In this document: piece after piece, positions 25,419 through 33,625 of the stretch
How the letters are laid out: the number at the start of each line of letters is the position of its first letter
How positions within the stretch are numbered: position 1 is the first letter of the stretch
NCBI RefSeq assembly: GCF_030719295.1
Contig: NZ_CP120997.1
Coordinates: forward strand, 2,793,501-2,857,500
DNA: 64,000 bases
Direction of reading: 5' to 3'
Source: Streptomyces sp. Mut1
Lineage (GTDB): Bacteria > Actinomycetota > Actinomycetes > Streptomycetales > Streptomycetaceae
The notes under the pieces: generated by a model
Database searches by the model: none
What the model saw: the letters and a program-made list of their open reading frames with translations, nothing else
What the model was told of the DNA's origin: nothing
Program-made: the position numbers and the translations under genes

Positions 25419-26662
25419 GGGGCGTTCTCCAGTTGCGCTCGGGGGGCGGTTTCGGTCGACGGATGGGCAGGGCCGGCGGCCGCGAGGACCCGGCGCAGAC
25501 CGGTGGCGAGCCCGGCCGCCAGTACGAGCCAGCCGGCGGCGCCCAGGTACAGCACGGGCTCGCTCCAGCGCACGGCGGAGCGCCCGCTGTAGCCGAGTAC
25601 GGCGACCAGGCCGACGACCGCGCTGTACGTGAACCCCTCGGCCGCGCCGAGTACGAACATCCCGGCGGCCGCCCAGGTCAGGTACTGGAGGCCGGAGGCG
25701 GTGGACAGGAGCAGCAGCAGGCCCAGGGTGAGGGCGACGACACCGGGGAGCTGGGCGGGCCGCAGCCAGGCGAGCCGGATTCCGGCGGCCACACAGACGA
25801 GTACGACGAGGAAGTGGCCGCCGCCCTGCATGAAGGTGATGACGGACTCGGGCAGCCCGATGACGTCCGCGAACCGTACGAGGCCCCACAGCCGGTAGCT
25901 GCCGCCCGCGTACTCCAGGACGTTGCGCTCCAGGTCCAGTGGCACGGTCACCAGGGCCGGCCCCCACACGAGCGCGCCGAGCCCCGCGAAGCCGGCGGCG
26001 AAGCGGACCAGGACCGGGCGCCCGCCGCGCAGCGCGGCCACGAACAGGGCGGGGATCACCACCACCGGGATGAACTTGACGCTGATCGAGAGCGCCGCGG
26101 CCACGCCCGCGGCGAGCGGCGCCTTCCGGTCGGCCAGCAGGTGGGCCGCGGCCAGGGCGAAGGCGATGGCGACCGCGTCGGTGTTGCCGTGGTAGCCGGA
26201 GGTGGCGATGAGCACCGGGCTGACGGCGACGCCGATGCCGCAGAGCATCGCGGTGCGCGGGGCGGCCCGGCGGCGGACGATCTCGAACACGAGGAGCGCG
26301 CAGCAGAAGTCGGCGGCCGACGCGGGGATCCTGATCAGGGTGGAGAAGGAGAAGCCGAGGCCGGTGAGGCTGTCCAGCCCCATCAGCATCCAGCCGGCCA
26401 GCGGTGGGTGGTTGTAGACGGGCAGGCCGGGAAGCGGGTGCTCGTAGATGCGGACGGGGCCGTACACGGTGATGGCCTCGGCGAACCCCCGGAAGATGCG
26501 CACGTCGGCCGGGCCGGGCGAGTTGGCCGCGATGATCATGCGGGCGATGAGGCCGGCGGCCGCCGCGAGGAGTACGGCGGCTCCGGCCCGCCGTACGTCC
26601 CTTTCGCCCCACATTCGGATACCCATGAAAGCAGAACGTAGCAAGGAGGCGACGCTAAGCAA
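25415..26662 (-). CDS. Polytopic membrane glycosyltransferase (GT-C/GT87-like)
   Basis: Integral membrane protein of about 415 residues with roughly ten hydrophobic helices. The first outer loop carries DVRIFRGFAEAI and a YNHPPLAGW segment, acidic and aromatic features of GT-C enzymes that use polyprenyl-phosphate sugars. YHGNTDAVA in the middle is another family-like loop. It would use a lipid-linked donor made by the neighbouring DPM1-like fusion and flipped by the SMR protein (inference). The start is uncertain: the long form begins at 26662, while an ATG at 26626 (MGIRMWGERD) is equally plausible; neither has a strong ribosome site. Confidence 0.78.
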   Translation of the reverse strand: MLSVASLLRSAFMGIRMWGERDVRRAGAAVLLAAAAGLIARMIIAANSPGPADVRIFRGFAEAITVYGPVRIYEHPLPGLPVYNHPPLAGWMLMGLDSLTGLGFSFSTLIRIPASAADFCCALLVFEIVRRRAAPRTAMLCGIGVAVSPVLIATSGYHGNTDAVAIAFALAAAHLLADRKAPLAAGVAAALSISVKFIPVVVIPALFVAALRGGRPVLVRFAAGFAGLGALVWGPALVTVPLDLERNVLEYAGGSYRLWGLVRFADVIGLPESVITFMQGGGHFLVVLVCVAAGIRLAWLRPAQLPGVVALTLGLLLLLSTASGLQYLTWAAAGMFVLGAAEGFTYSAVVGLVAVLGYSGRSAVRWSEPVLYLGAAGWLVLAAGLATGLRRVLAAAGPAHPSTETAPRAQLENAP

Positions 26663-26772
26663 CGCACCGAACCGTCACCGTCGCGTAAACCCCCCGCCCC
26701 GGACACACCCGTGCCCGGCCGGTGGCGGTACCGGCCGGGCACGGGAGGGGCGGTGGGCCCCAGGGGTGTCGG

Positions 26773-29700
26773 CTACAGCATGCGGTCGACCACGCGGGCG
26801 GACGCCCGGCCGTCGTCGAGGTCGCAGAAGTCGTGCCGGAACTGCTCGTACGCCTTGGCGTGTCCCGCGATGGCCCGCTCCGGGTCCCGCAGCGCCTCGA
26901 TCAGGTCGTCGGAGCCCGGGATCAGGGGTCCGGGCGCCCGGGACTCGAAGTCGAAGCTGAATCCGCGCAGCGTGTCGCGGTAGTGCTCCAGGTCGTAGGT
27001 GTGGAAGAGCATCGGCCGCCCGGTCTGGGCGAAGTCGAACATCAGCGAGGAGTAGTCGGTGACCAGGGCGTCGCTGATGAGCATGAGTTCACCGACGTCG
27101 GGGTAGCGGGAGACGTCGCGGACGAAGCCGGTGCCGCTGTCCGGGAGCCGGTCGGTGACCATGTAGTGACGGCGCACCAGAAGCACGGTGTCGTCGCCGA
27201 GTTCGCGTTCGGCGGCGGCCAGGTCGAGCTGGAGGCCGAGCGAGTAGCGGCCGCCGCCCAGGCGCTGGTCCTCGCGCCAGGTCGGCGCGTACAGGACGAC
27301 GCGCTTGCCGGCCGGGATGCCGAGCTTCTCCCGTACCGCCGCGGCGACCTTGGCGCGGTCGGGGGCGTGGAAGATGTCGTTGCGCGGGTAGCCGCACTCC
27401 AGGACCTCGCCCTCGAAGCCGAACGAACGGCGCAGGACGGGTGTGGAGTACGTGTTCGGCGAGACCAGGAAGCTCCACTGCCTGGCCCGCTCGGCGAGGG
27501 TGGCGATGTAGGCGGCGTTCGCCTGGGCGGTGCCCGCGAGTTCGAGGCCGATGCGCTTGAGCGGGGTGCCGTGCCAGGTCTGGACGACGGTCTGGTCCTC
27601 GCGCCGCTCGAACCACTCGGGCAGCTGCGTGTTGGTGACGATGTAGCGGCTGCGGGCCAGCGCCTCGTGCCAGGCGACCGAGCCGTGCTCGACGGCGGTG
27701 GCGCCCTCGGGGATGATGGCCTGCTGGTCGCGGACGACCCAGAGGTGCTCCACCTCGGTGCCCCGGCGCACCAGCTCCTCGTAGACGGCGCGCGGCGAGT
27801 CGGAGAACTGGCGGCCGTCGAAGGTGCTGTAGAGGGCGGCGGCGCGCACCGGTTCGGTGCGCTGGGCCGCGTAGGCCTCGCTCAGCAGGCGCTTGGCGCG
27901 CGGGCCGCGTTCGGCGGCGCCGAGCACGGAGCCGGAGACGACGAGGAGCTGGTCGCCGAAGCGCCGTTCCAGGGTGTAGTCGCGGCCGGAGAGGTGGCGG
28001 GTGACGGGCAGGGTGTGGAAGGCCGAGGCGGGGATGCGCAGCGCGCGGTCGCGGCTCTCGTCGGCGGCGCCCCTGTCCCGGAGGAAGAAGTACCAGTTGC
28101 CCTCGCCCAGCGGCAGCGCGCCGCCCGGTCCCTCGACGGCGTCGGGCCGCAGTTCGGCGCGGAAGCGGCGCGCGTCCTCGGGTCCGGTGAACTCGACCGG
28201 GAAGATCTGCTCCTCGCGGTGGCTGCTGTTCTGCGCGACCAGCTCGACCGGGTGCTCCGGGTCCTCGGGGTAGGTGCCCTCCAGGAACAGCCGGCCGTCG
28301 TCCGTCCAGCTCGCCAGTTCGACGGCGGGCTGCACGGGGCGGTCGCTGATCACCAGGTTGCCGCGCGCGCTGGCGAAGAAGGCCAGCTCGCCGGCCCCGC
28401 CGCCGGAGGAGTCGGCGAGGGGGTAGCGGCCGGGCGGCACCGCGCCCGGTGTGTCGAGCGACGCCTTCAGGCCGCCCGGGCCGGTCAGGTGGACGCTGTA
28501 CGCCACGCTCCTGGGCGCGTCGTCCTCCGTGGGGCGGGCCTCCTCGATCGCGGAGAGCCGGAGTTCGGCGGTGAAGCGGCTCCAGCCGGCGGCGGGGCCG
28601 CCGCCTCCGCTCACGGTGACCGGGGCCTCGTACGTGGCCTTGGTGGCGCCGTGCGTCAGACGCAGCGTCAGTTCGCCCTTGACGAGGCGGGACCGGACCA
28701 CGCCGGTGACCCGGACGGTGCCGGCCGTGTCGCCCGCGTCGTGCGACTCGAACCGGGCGTCGACCCGCTCGGCGTGCACCACCAGCTTGTCGCCCTCGAA
28801 GGCGGGCACGATGCGGTGGTCGCCGTCGGGGCGGTGGACGGGCGGCGCGACGGATGCCTCCCGGACGGACGGGTAGGCGCGGCGCAGCAGGCCGTTCCTG
28901 GCGATGCCGACCTCGAACTGCCAGGTGAGCTGCTTGGGGCCGCCGTCGCCCCGGATGCGGAGCTTGGAGGCGTCGACGGAGGTCTCGAAGCCGGACCGGT
29001 GGTAGTCGTGCAGGCTCTGGCGGGCGCGGGCGGTGGCCTCGGGCTCGTCGACCCGGCGCAGCCGCAGCGGGACGACGTTGCGCCGGCCGGCGCGGAGCCA
29101 GCCGATCCGGAACTCGCTGGGCCCGGAGGTGACGGGCAGGTTGCGGACGTACGCGTAGCCCTTGAGGTGCAGCTTGCCGTCGCGCCACTGGGCGTCGCGC
29201 AGCCGGGCGGCGAGCGGCAGGTCGCGGTCGGCGACGCGCAGCACCGGGGCGGGCACGGGCCGGGTGAGGACGGGGTAGTTGGCCTGGCGCCGGCGCACAC
29301 CGCTGACCTCGAAGGCGCCGGGTTCGCGCTTTTCCTGGATCAGCAGCGCCAGCAGCTCGTCCATGCGGTGCTCGCGCACCAGGTACCACATCACGCGCAG
29401 GCGCAGCGGAAGCCCGTCGAGCACCGAGGGGTCGACCTGGTCCAGGAACTTGTTGGTGTACGTGAGGAACGCGGCGCGGTATTCCTCGTCGCCGTCGGGC
29501 AGGACCTCCATGAAGTACCAGAGGTCGTTGGCCAGCGCGTGGTCCTCGTAGTGGTTCTTGTCGGCGGGCGTGCGGTTCTGGGCCAGGAACGTCGAGACGC
29601 CCTGCACGTGCGCGACGCGGTCGCGGACGCCCCGGACGACGGCCCGGCTGGTGGTGATCGAGCCGGGGCGGTCGCGCCAGTGGTAGACGGGGTCCTTGAT

Positions 29701-30315
29701 GATGTCGACCGACTTGGCCAGGAAGTGCGCGGGCAGCACGACGGGGATGTCCTCGTACAGCGCGCCGACCGGGAAGGCGAACTCGTTCTTGTCCCAGAAG
29801 GAGCGCCGGAAGACCTTGTTGCAGGCGATGCGGTCGCCGAGGAGGTCCAGGTCGCGGGAGACGTGGGTCTTCAGCCGGGTGGTGGCCATCGGCTTGCGGA
29901 ACATCGGCGACTGCTGGAGCTTGCCGCCGCCCCGCAGGCGCAGCACGTTGCCGGACGCGAGGTCCGAGCCGGTCTCCTCCAGGGCGCCGACGAGCAGTTC
30001 GTACGCGTTCGGCGGGATCACGTCGTCGCTGTCGACGAAGGCCAGGTAGCGGCTCTCCGGGTCGCAGTTGCGGACACCGGTGTTACGGGCGTGCCCGAGT
30101 CCGCCGTTCTTCTGGCTGACCAGCTTGAAGCGGTCGTCCCGCGCGGCGAATTCGGCGGCCAGAGCGGCACTGCCGTCGGTGGACCCGTCGTCGACCATCA
30201 CCACCTCGAGGTCGGTCATGGTCTGCTCCGCGAGGGACTTCAGGCAGTCCGTCAGGAAGAGTTCCACGTTGTAGACGGGGACAACGACACTGAGCCGTGG
30301 CGGCATGTTGAGCAC
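26773..30315 (-). CDS. Large GT2 – TagF/TagB chimeric teichoic-acid-type polymerase
   Basis: Protein of 1180 residues. The N-terminus (about 1–230) is a GT2 transferase with VVVPVYNVELFLTDCL, VDDGSTDGS and FVDSDD. The middle (about 400–780) is mostly beta-rich sequence without a recognised family. The C-terminal part (about 790–1170) is a CDP-glycerol glycerophosphotransferase domain with TWHGTPLKRIG, YAPTWREDQ and TDYSSLMFDFAQTGRP. It likely builds a sugar/polyol-phosphate wall polymer on the inner membrane face. Start may be the GTG at 30315 or the ATG at 30306 (MPPRLSVVVPV); the latter better fits the fold. A terminator-like hairpin (30481–30499) separates it from tetR. Confidence 0.88.
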   Translation of the reverse strand: MLNMPPRLSVVVPVYNVELFLTDCLKSLAEQTMTDLEVVMVDDGSTDGSAALAAEFAARDDRFKLVSQKNGGLGHARNTGVRNCDPESRYLAFVDSDDVIPPNAYELLVGALEETGSDLASGNVLRLRGGGKLQQSPMFRKPMATTRLKTHVSRDLDLLGDRIACNKVFRRSFWDKNEFAFPVGALYEDIPVVLPAHFLAKSVDIIKDPVYHWRDRPGSITTSRAVVRGVRDRVAHVQGVSTFLAQNRTPADKNHYEDHALANDLWYFMEVLPDGDEEYRAAFLTYTNKFLDQVDPSVLDGLPLRLRVMWYLVREHRMDELLALLIQEKREPGAFEVSGVRRRQANYPVLTRPVPAPVLRVADRDLPLAARLRDAQWRDGKLHLKGYAYVRNLPVTSGPSEFRIGWLRAGRRNVVPLRLRRVDEPEATARARQSLHDYHRSGFETSVDASKLRIRGDGGPKQLTWQFEVGIARNGLLRRAYPSVREASVAPPVHRPDGDHRIVPAFEGDKLVVHAERVDARFESHDAGDTAGTVRVTGVVRSRLVKGELTLRLTHGATKATYEAPVTVSGGGGPAAGWSRFTAELRLSAIEEARPTEDDAPRSVAYSVHLTGPGGLKASLDTPGAVPPGRYPLADSSGGGAGELAFFASARGNLVISDRPVQPAVELASWTDDGRLFLEGTYPEDPEHPVELVAQNSSHREEQIFPVEFTGPEDARRFRAELRPDAVEGPGGALPLGEGNWYFFLRDRGAADESRDRALRIPASAFHTLPVTRHLSGRDYTLERRFGDQLLVVSGSVLGAAERGPRAKRLLSEAYAAQRTEPVRAAALYSTFDGRQFSDSPRAVYEELVRRGTEVEHLWVVRDQQAIIPEGATAVEHGSVAWHEALARSRYIVTNTQLPEWFERREDQTVVQTWHGTPLKRIGLELAGTAQANAAYIATLAERARQWSFLVSPNTYSTPVLRRSFGFEGEVLECGYPRNDIFHAPDRAKVAAAVREKLGIPAGKRVVLYAPTWREDQRLGGGRYSLGLQLDLAAAERELGDDTVLLVRRHYMVTDRLPDSGTGFVRDVSRYPDVGELMLISDALVTDYSSLMFDFAQTGRPMLFHTYDLEHYRDTLRGFSFDFESRAPGPLIPGSDDLIEALRDPERAIAGHAKAYEQFRHDFCDLDDGRASARVVDRML

Positions 30316-30480
30316 GTCCGTTCATCAAGGGCCTGGCTATCCGTAGGGCTCAACCGTATGGACGGTCGGGGGTCACCGGTTACGGTCCCGAACGAGTGAC
30401 TACGCCTGCACCGTGCTCGCCTGCCCGGGGCTTCACCCGGGCGGTCCTGGTGCACGGTGAACGCGTGCTCCGGAAGGCCC

Positions 30481-30499
30481 GGTGGGCGGCCCGCCCACC
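30481..30499 (-). terminator. Hairpin downstream of tetR
   Basis: GGTGGGCG (30481–30488) and CGCCCACC (30492–30499) with a 3-nt loop, about 57 nt after the tetR stop on the minus strand. A second hairpin based on GCCCGGG/CCCGGGC lies nearby at about 30427–30451. Confidence 0.55.
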
Positions 30500-30556
30500 A
30501 GACTAACCGATGGAAGGGTGACCCCTACAAGCACGCTTGGACACATGATCGAAGCG

Positions 30557-31180
30557 TCACACGGCGGGGTCCGCCCGGTGTGTGAGGGCGGCCACGGCGG
30601 AGGCGGCGAGGTCGTCCAGATACCCCGCCGGCAGCTCGCCCCGGACCACCGCGAGCCGCCAGTAGAGCGGGCCGACGATCAGGTCGAGGGCGCGGTCGGG
30701 GTCGCTGTCCGGCGGCAGCTCGCCGCGTGCGACGGCGTCCCGGACGACCACGGCTGCGACGCCCTGCTGGGGGTCGAGCAGGGCGGCCTTGATGGCATCG
30801 GAGATCTCCGGGTTCCGGGCCGCCTCGACCAGCAGGTCCGGGATGACCTGGGAGGCCAGCGGGTGGCGCAGGGCGTACGCGGCCAGTTCGAGCACGGCGC
30901 GCACGTCCCCGTACAGCGAGCCGGTGGCCGGGGCGGGCATGCCCTGTGCGGCGACGGCGGAGACCAGGTCCAGGACCAGGTGCAGCTTGGACTTCCAGCG
31001 CCGGTAGACCGCGGTCTTGCCGACGCCCGCCCGCCGCGCGATGCCCTCGATGGACATCCGCGCGAAGCCGACCGCCGCCAGCTCCGCGAACACCGCGCTG
31101 CGGATGGCGTCGGTCACGTCCTCGCGCAGGACGGCGGCTCCCGCCGGGGCTCGGCGGCGGCTTCCGGGGTCGGTGGTCAT
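30557..31180 (-). CDS. TetR family transcriptional regulator
   Basis: Repressor-type protein of 207 residues. The N-terminal helix-turn-helix (about 20–65) reads FARMSIEGIARRAGVGKTAVYRRWKSK, the canonical TetR DNA-binding pattern. The C-terminal helical domain (about 85–200) would bind a ligand. It is divergent from the tagG/tagH-type exporter operon. A 13-bp-arm inverted repeat begins 18 bp upstream of its ATG (31198–31227), so autoregulation is likely. Control of the exporter is possible but the operator is about 230 bp from that start. The effector is unknown. Confidence 0.93.
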   Translation of the reverse strand: MTTDPGSRRRAPAGAAVLREDVTDAIRSAVFAELAAVGFARMSIEGIARRAGVGKTAVYRRWKSKLHLVLDLVSAVAAQGMPAPATGSLYGDVRAVLELAAYALRHPLASQVIPDLLVEAARNPEISDAIKAALLDPQQGVAAVVVRDAVARGELPPDSDPDRALDLIVGPLYWRLAVVRGELPAGYLDDLAASAVAALTHRADPAV

Positions 31181-31197
31181 GGCCGAATCATAGTCCG

Positions 31198-31227
31198 CGA
31201 CGACGAAACGGTTGCGTTCCGGCGTCG
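31198..31227. promoter_or_regulatory. Candidate TetR operator (inverted repeat)
   Basis: Arms CGACGACGAAACG (31198–31210) and CGTTCCGGCGTCG (31215–31227), 11 of 13 positions complementary, with a 4-nt centre. It starts 18 bp from the tetR ATG. Confidence 0.6.
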
Positions 31228-31366
31228 GACCGTCCTACCCTCGGCGTAGCGACGATACGGTCCCGTCCCGTCGCCGAGCGGTCCTTTCCTGGCCACGCGG
31301 CCTGGCTCGCGGGCCCTGCGGTGCCGGTTCCCTCTTCGCCGTCCCGCCCTACCCGCTTCCCTGCCT

Positions 31367-31430
31367 TGACCTGCCCGCACCCCCGCACCCCGCACCCCCG
31401 CACCCCCGCACCCCGCATCCCCGCTTCTCC
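31367..31430 (+). repeat. C-rich tandem tract CCCCGCA in exporter leader
   Basis: About eight imperfect copies of CCCGCACC/CCCCGCA in a row, upstream of the exporter start at 31460. The strand asymmetry (C-rich versus G-rich) is marked. Confidence 0.7.
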
Positions 31431-31459
31431 GCTTCCTCCGCCTCCCGTCGAAAGCGATC

Positions 31460-32428
31460 GTGGTGAGCCAGACAACAGCCCAGGCCCCGGCGGACGCCCC
31501 GCCGCCCGCCTCCCCGCCCCTGCACGAACCGCCGGTGTACGAACCGCCCGTGTACGGATCGGGCGAGCTGGCGGCCCTCGCCGCACGGCACGGGCTGACC
31601 GTGAGCGGAGCGCGGCCGTCCCTGCCGGCGTACGTACGGCAGCTGTGGGGGCGGCGGCACTTCATCACGGCCTTCGCCACCGCCAAGCTCACCGCCCAGT
31701 ACAGCCAGGCGAAGCTCGGCCAGATCTGGCAGATCATGACCCCGCTGCTCAACGCGACGGTCTACTACTTCATCTTCGGCATCCTGATGAAGACCAAGCA
31801 CGGCGTGCCGGACTACGTCCCGTTCCTGGTCACGGGCGTCTTCATCTGGACCTTCACCAGCTCCTCGATCACCGCGGGCACCCGTGCCATCAGCGGCAAC
31901 CTCGGGCTGGTCCGGGCGCTGCACTTCCCGCGCGCCTCGCTGCCCATCGCGCTCGCCCTGCAACAGCTCCAGCAACTGCTCTTCTCGCTGGGCGCGCTGA
32001 CCCTGATCCTGCTGGCCTTCGGCCAGTACCCGCGCCCGTCCTGGCTGCTCGCGGTGCCCGCCCTGGCCCTCCAGGCCGTCTTCAACACGGGCGTCTCGAT
32101 GGTCGTGGCCCGCCTGGCCGCGCGCACGCCGGACATCGCCCAGCTCACCCCGTTCATCCTGCGCACCTGGATGTACGCGTCGGGCGTGATGTGGAGCATG
32201 GACACGATGCTGCGGGGCAACAGCGTCCCGCACGTGGTGAAGCTCGCCCTGGAACTCAACCCGGCGGCCGTCTTCATCGACCTCATGCGGTTCGCGCTCA
32301 TCGACAGCTTCGGCGCGGGCCAACTGCCCCCGCACGTATGGGCCGTCGCGGCGGGCTGGGCACTGATCTGCGGAGTGGGCGGCTTCATCTACTTCTGGAA
32401 GGCCGAGGAGAGTTACGGACGTGGCTGA
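31460..32428 (+). CDS. Polysaccharide/teichoic acid ABC exporter, permease subunit (TagG/Wzm type)
   Basis: ABC-2 family membrane protein of 322 residues with six predicted helices, preceded by a Pro/Tyr-rich cytoplasmic tail. The region FITAFATAKLTAQYSQAKLGQIWQIMTPLLNATVYYF is typical of the TagG/RfbA group. It exports a lipid-linked wall polymer with the ATPase encoded next. Start is GTG at 31460, chosen as the first possible in frame; no strong ribosome site, so a slightly later start is possible. The stop overlaps the ATPase start by 8 nt. The glycosyltransferases upstream are the likely source of its cargo (inference). Confidence 0.92.
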   Translation: MVSQTTAQAPADAPPPASPPLHEPPVYEPPVYGSGELAALAARHGLTVSGARPSLPAYVRQLWGRRHFITAFATAKLTAQYSQAKLGQIWQIMTPLLNATVYYFIFGILMKTKHGVPDYVPFLVTGVFIWTFTSSSITAGTRAISGNLGLVRALHFPRASLPIALALQQLQQLLFSLGALTLILLAFGQYPRPSWLLAVPALALQAVFNTGVSMVVARLAARTPDIAQLTPFILRTWMYASGVMWSMDTMLRGNSVPHVVKLALELNPAAVFIDLMRFALIDSFGAGQLPPHVWAVAAGWALICGVGGFIYFWKAEESYGRG

Positions 32429-33212
32429 GCACACGGATTCCGCGGTGCCGACGGTCGTCGTCGACGACGTCCACATCACGTACAAGGTCAACGGCGCCCG
32501 CGCCGGCAGGGGCAGCGCCACCTCCGCCCTGAGCCGCATCGCCTCGCGCCGCAAGAGCCCGGGGGTGCGCGAGGTGCATGCCGTGAAGGGCGTCAGCTTC
32601 GCCGCGTACAAGGGCGAGGCGATCGGGCTGATCGGCTCCAACGGCTCGGGGAAGTCCACCCTGCTGAAGGCCATCGCCGGACTGCTGCCCGCCACGAAGG
32701 GCCGCGTCCACACGCACGGACAGCCCTCGCTGCTCGGGGTGAACGCGGCACTGATGAACGACCTGACCGGTGAACGCAACGTCGTGCTCGGCGGCCTCGC
32801 GATGGGCATGACCCGCGCGGAGATCCGCGAGCGCTACGAGGAGATCGTCGACTTCTCCGGTATCAACGAGAAGGGCGACTTCATCACGCTGCCGATGCGC
32901 ACGTACTCCTCCGGCATGGGCGCCCGCCTGCGCTTCTCGATCGCCGCCGCGAAGAACCACGACGTCCTGCTGATCGACGAGGCCCTGTCGACGGGCGACG
33001 CGAAGTTCCAGCGCCGCAGCAAGGACCGGATCATCGAACTCCGCCGTCTGGCCGGCACGGTGTTCCTGGTCAGCCACAACAACAAGTCGATCACCGAAAC
33101 CTGCGACCGGGCCCTCTGGCTGGAGGCCGGCACGCTACGCATGGACGGCCCGGCGAAGGAAGTGGTGGCAGCCTACGAAAAGTCCACCCGCCCCGACCGA
33201 CGAACCAAGTGA
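32421..33212 (+). CDS. Polysaccharide/teichoic acid ABC exporter, ATP-binding subunit (TagH/Wzt type)
   Basis: ATPase of 263 residues. Walker A is GSNGSGKST, signature YSSGMGARLRFSIA, Walker B VLLIDEAL, and the switch His VSHNN, all intact. The short length means it lacks the C-terminal carbohydrate-binding extension seen in some Wzt proteins. An N-terminal insert (NGARAGRGSATSALSRIASRR) is basic. GTG at 32421 overlaps the permease stop, so the two subunits are translationally coupled. A hairpin repeat array follows. Confidence 0.94.
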   Translation: MAEHTDSAVPTVVVDDVHITYKVNGARAGRGSATSALSRIASRRKSPGVREVHAVKGVSFAAYKGEAIGLIGSNGSGKSTLLKAIAGLLPATKGRVHTHGQPSLLGVNAALMNDLTGERNVVLGGLAMGMTRAEIRERYEEIVDFSGINEKGDFITLPMRTYSSGMGARLRFSIAAAKNHDVLLIDEALSTGDAKFQRRSKDRIIELRRLAGTVFLVSHNNKSITETCDRALWLEAGTLRMDGPAKEVVAAYEKSTRPDRRTK

Positions 33213-33625
33213 GCCCACCCGGCCCACCCACCTGAGACCAACCCAACCCGCCCGACACGTGAGGACGTCCTTCAAGCCGGTCCAGCGCTTGAGGACGTCC
33301 TTCAAGCCGGTCCAGCGCTTGAGGACGTCCTTCGAGCCGTCCGGCGCTTGAGGACAAGGCCCCGGCCAGAAACCGCGACAACGCTTCCAAGCCCGCCCGA
33401 CCACCCCCAGCCCGTCCGGCGCTTGAGGACATCTTTCAAGCCCGTCCGGCGCTTGAGGACACTTTTCAAGCCCGTCCGGCGCTTGAGGACGTCCTTCAGC
33501 CCGTCCGGCGCTTGAGGACAAAGCCCGAGCCGCAATCACCGCGCCCCCACCCAAGCCCGTCCGGCAAGGACAAGGCGGCTGCCGGGACGCCCCGGCAGCC
33601 GCCTCACCTCACCGCCACACCACGC
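33213..33625. other. Convergent intergenic region
   Basis: No gene. It contains the repeat array 33255–33520, and a possible gdh terminator GGCGGCTGCCGGG…CCCGGCAGCCGCC at about 33574–33603 (perfect arms around a short loop). Confidence 0.7.
33255..33520. repeat. Array of 29–30-bp palindromic units containing GCTTGAGGAC
   Basis: Seven exact copies of GCTTGAGGAC begin at 33287, 33317, 33346, 33421, 33451, 33481 and 33510. Spacing is 29–30 bp except for one 75-bp interruption. A degenerate copy starts near 33257. Each unit pairs TCAAGC with GCTTGA around GTCCGG-like sequence, so it can fold as a hairpin. A related sequence lies at 41630–41700. The motif is of a type widely scattered between Streptomyces genes. 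Confidence 0.85.

Noticed and set aside
33255..33520. Possible CRISPR array
   Set aside because: The 29–30-bp period has no unique spacers, the units are palindromic and adjoining, and no cas genes are near.
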